From Candidatus Gastranaerophilales bacterium (lineage in GTDB: Bacteria; Cyanobacteriota; Vampirovibrionia; Gastranaerophilales; Gastranaerophilaceae): 9,889 bases of DNA. A program made the translations under genes and the position numbers. The DNA lies in the NCBI GenBank assembly GCA_944326625.1, contig CALVER010000039.1, positions 1-9,889 on the forward strand. Reading direction: 5' to 3'. Below, piece by piece: positions 5,552 to 9,889 of this stretch; the first letter of the stretch is position 1, and each line of letters opens with the position of its first letter. The notes beneath the pieces were generated by a model. It was not told where the DNA came from and made no database searches. It worked only from the letters and a program-made list of their open reading frames with translations.

Positions 5552-6153
5552 TTATTAAAACATTCACGGCAGGCCCTATTGATGCCAATAACTACCTTTT
5601 AATCGACGGAGAGGAAGCTGTCTTAATTGACTGTTCCGAGGTTAAACCTGAAATATTAAAAGAAATTGAAGGGAAAAAATTAAAATATATTTTGCTTACA
5701 CACGGACATTTTGACCACGTCTTAGGGATAAACGGCATGCGCGAAAAAACAGGTGCTAAAGTTCTTGTAAACAAAAACGATGTTGTACGTATAGAAGAAT
5801 CCGCAAGTATAATGAGAACATTTGGTGTTCAAGGGGTGGAAACTCCGCATGCCGACGGATTTATAAATGACGGGGATATAATAGAATTCGGCAATACTAA
5901 AATTAAGGCTATAGCGACTCCCGGTCATACGGAAGGCGGAATCTGCTACCTTGTTGACGGCAAACTTTTTTCGGGGGATACTTTATTTAAAAATACTGTC
6001 GGAAGATGCGATCTCGCAGGCGGGAATTTTCAAAAACTTTCAGATAGCGTAAAAAATAAACTTTTTACTCTCGATGAAAATACCGTTGTGTACCCGGGAC
6101 ACGGCCCTGAAACAACAATAAACTTTGAAAAACAATATAATGAAATAATATAA
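5548..6153 (+). CDS. Metallo-beta-lactamase-fold hydrolase, glyoxalase II-like
   Basis: A cytoplasmic MBL-fold hydrolase of 201 residues with a complete dinuclear metal site: THGHFDH (His52, His54, Asp56, His57), PGHT (His127), SGDT (Asp144) and PGHGPET (His185). Length and motif spacing resemble the short glyoxalase-II-like family (YcbL type), which lacks the C-terminal glutathione-binding domain of classical glyoxalase II. The substrate cannot be read from the sequence; thioester hydrolysis in methylglyoxal detoxification is one possibility. The start overlaps the kdsA stop by four bases (ATGA), and AAGGA lies only one base upstream of the ATG, so translational coupling to kdsA is likely. 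Co-transcription with kdsA and pheS need not mean a shared pathway. Confidence 0.93.
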   Translation: MIIKTFTAGPIDANNYLLIDGEEAVLIDCSEVKPEILKEIEGKKLKYILLTHGHFDHVLGINGMREKTGAKVLVNKNDVVRIEESASIMRTFGVQGVETPHADGFINDGDIIEFGNTKIKAIATPGHTEGGICYLVDGKLFSGDTLFKNTVGRCDLAGGNFQKLSDSVKNKLFTLDENTVVYPGHGPETTINFEKQYNEII

Positions 6154-6163
6154 GAGGATTAAT

Positions 6164-7198
6164 ATGAAAACTCAACTGGAAAATATTTACAAAAATGCAA
6201 CCCATGACATTGAAAATGCAGCGTCAATCAGTGACATTGAAGAAATAAGAGGTAAATATTTAAGCCGTAAAGGTGAATTTAACGAAATTAAAAAAGGCTT
6301 AAAAGACTTGCCCGATGCTGACAAACGCGTAGTCGGTGCTTTGGCAAATGAGATTACCCAAAAACTGGAGTCTGCTTTAAAAAGTAAATATGATGAGTTT
6401 TACAAAAAAGAATTAAACGAAAAATTGCAAAAAGAAAAACTTGACGTCACGCTGCCCGGAAAATATACATCCATTGGGTATACGCATCCCCTGACATCAA
6501 CAACAAATGAAATTGTTTCTATATTCCAGAATTTGGGATTTTCGCTTGTTCCCAATGAACTCTCACCGGAAGTTGAGACGGAATACTACAACTTTGATAT
6601 GCTTAATGTTCCGAAAGATCACCCTGCGAGAGATGTTCAGGATACTTTTTATACAAAAATAGCTAAAAATGTTGTGCTAAGAAGTCAGACGTCTGGTGCG
6701 CAAATTCACGCAATGGAAGGCAAAAATCCGCCTATAAGAGTTATTTCACCGGGCAGAGTTTACAGAAACGAAAACATTAACGCACGCAAAAACAACTTTT
6801 TCCATCAAATTGAAGGCTTATACGTTGATAAAGGCATCACTTTCGGGGACTTAAAAGGTGTTTTAAATGAATTTATCAGGATATATTTCGGTGCAAGCCG
6901 CCCGACAAGATTCAGAAGCAGCTTTTTCCCGTTCACGGAACCTTCAGCCGAAGTTGACGTACAATGTATTATGTGCGAAGGCAAAGGCTGCAGAACATGC
7001 TCCGGCACCGGCTGGCTGGAAATCTTAGGCGCAGGCATGGTTGATCCGAATGTATTACGCGGTGTCGGAATTGATCCGGATGTTTATTCTGGTTTTGCGT
7101 TCGGTATGGGCATTGAAAGACTTGCAATGCTAAAATACGCAATCGACGACATCAGATTATTCTTCAACGATGACGTAAGATTTTTGGAACAGTTCTAA
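6164..7198 (+). CDS. pheS: Phenylalanine--tRNA ligase alpha subunit
   Basis: PheS is the catalytic alpha subunit of the alpha2beta2 enzyme that charges tRNA-Phe. The 344-residue protein has the usual bacterial build: an N-terminal coiled-coil arm that contacts tRNA (residues 1-90, with KYLSRKGEFNEIKKGLKDLP), then the class II catalytic core with HPL (108-110), motif 2 around PGRVYRNENINARKNNFFHQIEG (196-218), FRSSFFPFTEPSAEVDVQC (250-268) and motif 3 GFAFGMGIERLAMLKYAIDDIR (310-331). A Cys-x2-Cys-x4-Cys-x2-Cys cluster (268, 271, 276, 279) before GTGWLEILGAG is common in bacterial PheS and probably binds zinc or is its relic. An AGAGGA motif precedes the ATG, 10 nt after the upstream stop, so this is third in the kdsA operon. 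No pheT follows; the next gene is convergent. Unlinked pheS and pheT is also the cyanobacterial arrangement. Confidence 0.98.
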   Translation: MKTQLENIYKNATHDIENAASISDIEEIRGKYLSRKGEFNEIKKGLKDLPDADKRVVGALANEITQKLESALKSKYDEFYKKELNEKLQKEKLDVTLPGKYTSIGYTHPLTSTTNEIVSIFQNLGFSLVPNELSPEVETEYYNFDMLNVPKDHPARDVQDTFYTKIAKNVVLRSQTSGAQIHAMEGKNPPIRVISPGRVYRNENINARKNNFFHQIEGLYVDKGITFGDLKGVLNEFIRIYFGASRPTRFRSSFFPFTEPSAEVDVQCIMCEGKGCRTCSGTGWLEILGAGMVDPNVLRGVGIDPDVYSGFAFGMGIERLAMLKYAIDDIRLFFNDDVRFLEQF

Positions 7199-7213
7199 CT
7201 ATATTAAAATCAT

Positions 7214-7298
7214 AACAAATACCTTATAATTATTTTCTCGACGACGCTCCCGCCTCCGGCTCCGCTATTGTCTCAAAAACAATTATAAGGTATTTGTT
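7214..7298. repeat. 18-bp perfect inverted repeat enclosing a GC-rich core, between convergent genes
   Basis: AACAAATACCTTATAATT (7214-7231) is exactly complementary to 7281-7298; after one mismatch the stem continues with TTTT/AAAA (7233-7236 with 7276-7279). The 39-nt loop (7237-7275) holds a core at 7240-7265 that is about 80 % G+C, with repeated CTCC/GCTCC motifs, in otherwise AT-rich DNA. The element sits almost symmetrically, 15 nt after the pheS stop and 17 nt after the stop of the leftward gene. A bidirectional terminator is the simplest reading, but neither side has a proper T run, and the foreign-looking core would also suit a small dispersed repeat or MITE-like insertion. No target-site duplication is obvious. 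Confidence 0.75.
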
Positions 7299-7315
7299 TA
7301 TTCGCACAAATTTTA

Positions 7316-8371
7316 TTACTTAACCACTTTATCCAGCCCGTGGGGTTTATCGACGTTTCTGTGAAGTTTCAGAGCCACCTCAAGCGCCAGAAGCTGAATC
7401 ATTACAGCCACACAAAAATATTTAACAATTTTGCTTTCGCAGTCAATGTTTATATTGAATGTGGAATTTATTTTCACGTTTTTATTGCCCAAAATACAAA
7501 TGGGCGGACGATATTCCTCTTTAATTTTGTTCAAATTTTTAGTTGCAATATAACTTAAATCATCAACCAGTATGTAAATCAAAACCGCTTTATTATTCAA
7601 AACAGCCACATGCCCGTGCATAAATTCACCTAAAATATGTGAGGTTACATTCAAATAAGATGTCTCTTTAATTTTCAATGCGGCTTCTTTTGCAAGTGCA
7701 TAGGACATACCGTCCGCACACACAACAATGTTTTTATATTTGGAAACAAATCTGCCGAGCGTCTTAATTTTTGGACGTAATTCATAGGTTTTGTCAATAT
7801 ATTGAGGAATAGATATTACTTCGTTAACGTAATTTTCAACATCAATACCTTTTAATTTTGCAAACTTTAAGGCAAGAAGGGTTACGCACATCATCTGAGA
7901 GGTCAATGATTTAGTTGCGGCAATGCTTCTTTCCACACCGGCATGGCAGCAAACCTTGTAGTCAGAAGCATTCCAGATTGTAGAATCTTCTTTGTTCGTG
8001 ATGCATAAGGTTCTGACACCGAATTGTTTTGCTTTAATCAAAGCTTTATTAGTGTCCGAGGTTTCGCCAGATTGGGTTATAAAGATATAGAGCATATTTT
8101 CGGCATGCGGAATAACAGCTTTAAGTAAAAATTCGCTGGAATAAATTGCACGCGCCTCAAGATTAGCAATACTGCCGAAAACATCCGCACCATATCTTGC
8201 GCAATGATATGAAGAACCGCTTGCGACAAATACAACCTGCTCAATTCCCTGCGGTACATCAATCAGGATTTCCTCATTATCGCCGATATACGTATTAACA
8301 AGGTGTTCAAGGATTTTTGACTGTTCAAAAATCTCACGTTCCATGCTGCTTTTTCTTTTTTTAAAAAACAT
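7316..8371 (-). CDS. SIS-domain sugar isomerase/deaminase, GlmS isomerase-half-like, no glutaminase domain
   Basis: The 351-residue protein consists of two tandem SIS domains and matches the C-terminal, sugar-phosphate half of glucosamine-6-phosphate synthase: MEREIFEQ at residues 10-17 resembles the start of that half. Next come ASGSSYHCARYG (50-61), the phosphate-binding QSGETSDT (100-107) and ATKSLTSQM (152-160). The GlmS isomerase residues appear conserved: Lys233 and Glu236 (ALKIKE), His252 (EFMHGH) and Lys348 (NVDKPHGLDK, close to the C-terminus). The N-terminal glutaminase domain with its catalytic Cys is absent, and nothing upstream encodes it. Family members of this shape include ammonia-dependent or deaminating glucosamine-6-phosphate enzymes (GlmD type), fructosamine-6-phosphate deglycases (FrlB) and AgaS; I cannot choose among them. 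GAGGT about 5 nt before the first ATG supports that start over Met10. It follows gatB by 35 nt and is probably co-transcribed. Confidence 0.88.
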   Translation of the reverse strand: MFFKKRKSSMEREIFEQSKILEHLVNTYIGDNEEILIDVPQGIEQVVFVASGSSYHCARYGADVFGSIANLEARAIYSSEFLLKAVIPHAENMLYIFITQSGETSDTNKALIKAKQFGVRTLCITNKEDSTIWNASDYKVCCHAGVERSIAATKSLTSQMMCVTLLALKFAKLKGIDVENYVNEVISIPQYIDKTYELRPKIKTLGRFVSKYKNIVVCADGMSYALAKEAALKIKETSYLNVTSHILGEFMHGHVAVLNNKAVLIYILVDDLSYIATKNLNKIKEEYRPPICILGNKNVKINSTFNINIDCESKIVKYFCVAVMIQLLALEVALKLHRNVDKPHGLDKVVK

Positions 8372-8406
8372 ATTTACCTCGGAAAATCTTTCGTTGGTGC
8401 CTATTA

Positions 8407-9849
8407 TTATCCTAAAATTTCTTTTAACAATTCGTTAACCGCTTTCGGGTTAGCTCTGCCTTTTGTTTCTTTCATAACCTGACCGACAAAGAAGCCTAAA
8501 AGCTGGACTTTACCGTTTCTGTAAGCTGTTACCTGATCAGGATTTGCATCAACAACTTTTTGAGCAATTGCTTTTATTGCTCCTTCATCACTAATCTGGC
8601 TTAAACCTTTTTCTTCAACGATTTGAGAAGCTTTTTTGCCTTCTTTCATCATATCAAAGATAATTTGTTTACCGATATTATTTGAAATTGTATTTTTTTC
8701 GATCAAAGAAATCAATTCGGCAAGATTTTCAGGAGTTAATTGTGTTTCGTTAATCTCAAGTTTTTCTTCTTTTAAATATGCCGCAATTTCGCCCATCATA
8801 AAGTTTACGGCAATTTTCGGAGTTGCACCGAGCTTCAGCACTTCATCAAAGAACAATGCAAGCCCCATCTGTTCAACGATAACGTTTGCGTCATACTCAC
8901 TCAAGCCCAAATCCATATAGCGCTTGCGTTTTGCAGACGGCAATTCGGGCATTTTTGATCTGATTTCTTCAACCCATTCTCTTGAAATTTCTAACGGCAT
9001 CAAGTCAGGCTCAGGGAAATATCTATAATCATGTGCATCTTCTTTGCCGCGCATTGAACGGGTTTCGCGTGAATTGTCATCCCAGAGTCTTGTTTCTTGA
9101 ACAACTTTTCCGCCTTCTTCGACAATTTCAATTTGTCTGTCTATTTCGTATTCAATAGCTCTTTGAAGTGCCGAAAAACTGTTTACGTTCTTAATTTCAG
9201 CACGTGTGCCGAATTCTTTTGAACCTTTCGGCATAATAGAGATATTGGCATCGCATCTCATGGAGCCTTCTTCAAGGTTACCGTCGCAGACGCCTATATA
9301 TCTTACGATATTACGCAATTCTTCCATATAAGCTCTTGCCTCATCTGAACTTCTCATATCAGGTTCGGATACGATTTCCAAAAGAGGAGTTCCTGCACGG
9401 TTCAGGTCAACAAGAGAATAGCTGGAACCTGCAAGTCCGTCAGCACCTGCATGAACGAGTTTCCCAGCATCTTCTTCCAAATGCGCACGGGTAATTCCTA
9501 TTCTTTTTCCGTTTATATCAATGTGACCGTTTACGCAAATCGGTTCATCGTATTGAGAGATTTGATACCCCTTCGGCAAATCGGGATAGAAGTATTGTTT
9601 TCTGTCGAATTTGCAGCGGGAAGGGATTTCGCAATTCAAGGCAAGCCCTGTTAAAATTCCCATATTGACGGCTTCTTTATTCAAAACCGGCAAAACACCC
9701 GGCATACCAAGGGTAATCGGGCTGATTTCGGTATTTTGTTCTTTACCAAATTCCGTACCGTCCGGTGCAAATATCTTTGATTTGGTCTTTAACTGCGCGT
9801 GAACTTCCAAACCTATAACTACTTCATACTTATCTCTCAAATTTTCCAT
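8407..9849 (-). CDS. gatB: Aspartyl/glutamyl-tRNA(Asn/Gln) amidotransferase subunit B
   Basis: GatB is the kinase and tRNA-binding subunit of GatCAB, which converts misacylated Glu-tRNA-Gln and/or Asp-tRNA-Asn to the amide form using ammonia supplied by GatA. The 480-residue protein is full length. It shows VIGLEVHAQLKTKSKIF (residues 11-27), the signature block FYPDLPKGYQISQYDEPI (87-104), RAHLEEDAGKLVH (121-133), DLNRAGTPLLEIVSEPD (148-164), MRCDANIS and RYFPEPDL. These form the catalytic cradle; the helical and YqeY-like tail (about 330-480, ending in GRANPKAVNELLKEIL) contacts the tRNA elbow. AAGGAG lies 6 nt before the ATG. gatA and gatC are not adjacent, at least downstream; the upstream side is outside the window. 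It is the first gene of a leftward transcript with the SIS gene. Confidence 0.98.
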   Translation of the reverse strand: MENLRDKYEVVIGLEVHAQLKTKSKIFAPDGTEFGKEQNTEISPITLGMPGVLPVLNKEAVNMGILTGLALNCEIPSRCKFDRKQYFYPDLPKGYQISQYDEPICVNGHIDINGKRIGITRAHLEEDAGKLVHAGADGLAGSSYSLVDLNRAGTPLLEIVSEPDMRSSDEARAYMEELRNIVRYIGVCDGNLEEGSMRCDANISIMPKGSKEFGTRAEIKNVNSFSALQRAIEYEIDRQIEIVEEGGKVVQETRLWDDNSRETRSMRGKEDAHDYRYFPEPDLMPLEISREWVEEIRSKMPELPSAKRKRYMDLGLSEYDANVIVEQMGLALFFDEVLKLGATPKIAVNFMMGEIAAYLKEEKLEINETQLTPENLAELISLIEKNTISNNIGKQIIFDMMKEGKKASQIVEEKGLSQISDEGAIKAIAQKVVDANPDQVTAYRNGKVQLLGFFVGQVMKETKGRANPKAVNELLKEILG

Positions 9850-9872
9850 TATCTTCTCCTTATCGTATGATA

Positions 9873-9881
9873 ATTATAGCA
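9873..9881 (-). promoter_or_regulatory. Extended -10 promoter of gatB
   Basis: Read on the minus strand, TGCTATAAT is a perfect extended -10 (TG, one base, TATAAT; hexamer at 9878-9873). Transcription should start near 9866, giving a 5' leader of about 17 nt that holds the AAGGAG ribosome-binding site (9861-9856). The -35 would lie beyond the right edge. It marks gatB as the first gene of its transcript. Confidence 0.7.
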
Positions 9882-9889
9882 TAAAAGTT

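Noticed and set aside
6965..7003. Four-cysteine cluster in PheS as a novel zinc domain
   Set aside because: The same cluster before the GWLEI block is common in bacterial PheS proteins.
8636..8920. 94-codon rightward frame inside gatB, and similar antisense frames in kdsA, pheS and the MBL gene
   Set aside because: They are shadows of strongly conserved genes on the other strand, with no ribosome-binding sites or recognisable motifs.
1..9889. CRISPR array, tRNA, rRNA, IS element or phage module
   Set aside because: No regularly spaced repeats, no cloverleaf or rRNA-like sequence and no transposase, integrase or phage-like reading frame were seen.

Overview
The window is AT-rich chromosomal DNA (roughly 35-40 % G+C by eye, A/T-ending codons) from a Gram-negative-type bacterium. 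It carries eight protein genes. One, at the left edge, is incomplete and unrecognised; the other seven belong to familiar families, six of them complete housekeeping or core-metabolism genes. The metal-type KDO-8-phosphate synthase implies a KDO-containing lipopolysaccharide, so an outer membrane. GatB implies indirect amidation of Gln- and/or Asn-tRNA. PheS stands without an adjacent pheT, as in cyanobacteria. Together with the base composition, my tentative placement is the non-photosynthetic cyanobacterial sister lineage (Vampirovibrionia/Melainabacteria, for example gut Gastranaerophilales). This is an inference from gene character and was not tested by any search.

Layout. Positions 1-1540, minus strand: the N-terminal 513 residues of a large, Ala/Gly/Ser-rich, partly coiled-coil protein of unknown function that runs off the left edge. 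Positions 1541-2123: a gene-free divergent region of about 580 nt with several inverted repeats, ending in two interleaved inverted repeats that could form a pseudoknot. Positions 2124-2657: a stand-alone cobalamin adenosyltransferase with its own terminator. Positions 2750-4670: rpsB-tsf (ribosomal protein S2 and EF-Ts) with its own promoter, a long structured-looking leader, a hairpin between the genes and a strong terminator. Positions 4692-7198: kdsA, a metallo-beta-lactamase-fold hydrolase and pheS in a tight operon; its promoter is placed so that the kdsA mRNA would be leaderless. Positions 7199-7315: a convergent junction filled by an 18-bp perfect inverted repeat around a very GC-rich core. 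Positions 7316-9878, minus strand: gatB and then a GlmS-isomerase-like SIS protein without a glutaminase domain, read from an extended -10 promoter at the right edge.

Most genes serve translation (S2, EF-Ts, PheRS alpha, GatB) or the envelope and amino-sugar metabolism (KdsA, possibly the SIS protein). I see no mobile-element gene, CRISPR array, tRNA, rRNA or defence system. I did not find a clearly new multi-gene system. The most interesting material is non-coding (the rpsB leader, the leaderless kdsA start, the GC-rich hairpin at 7214-7298 and the interleaved repeats before the adenosyltransferase), plus the unknown coiled-coil protein.
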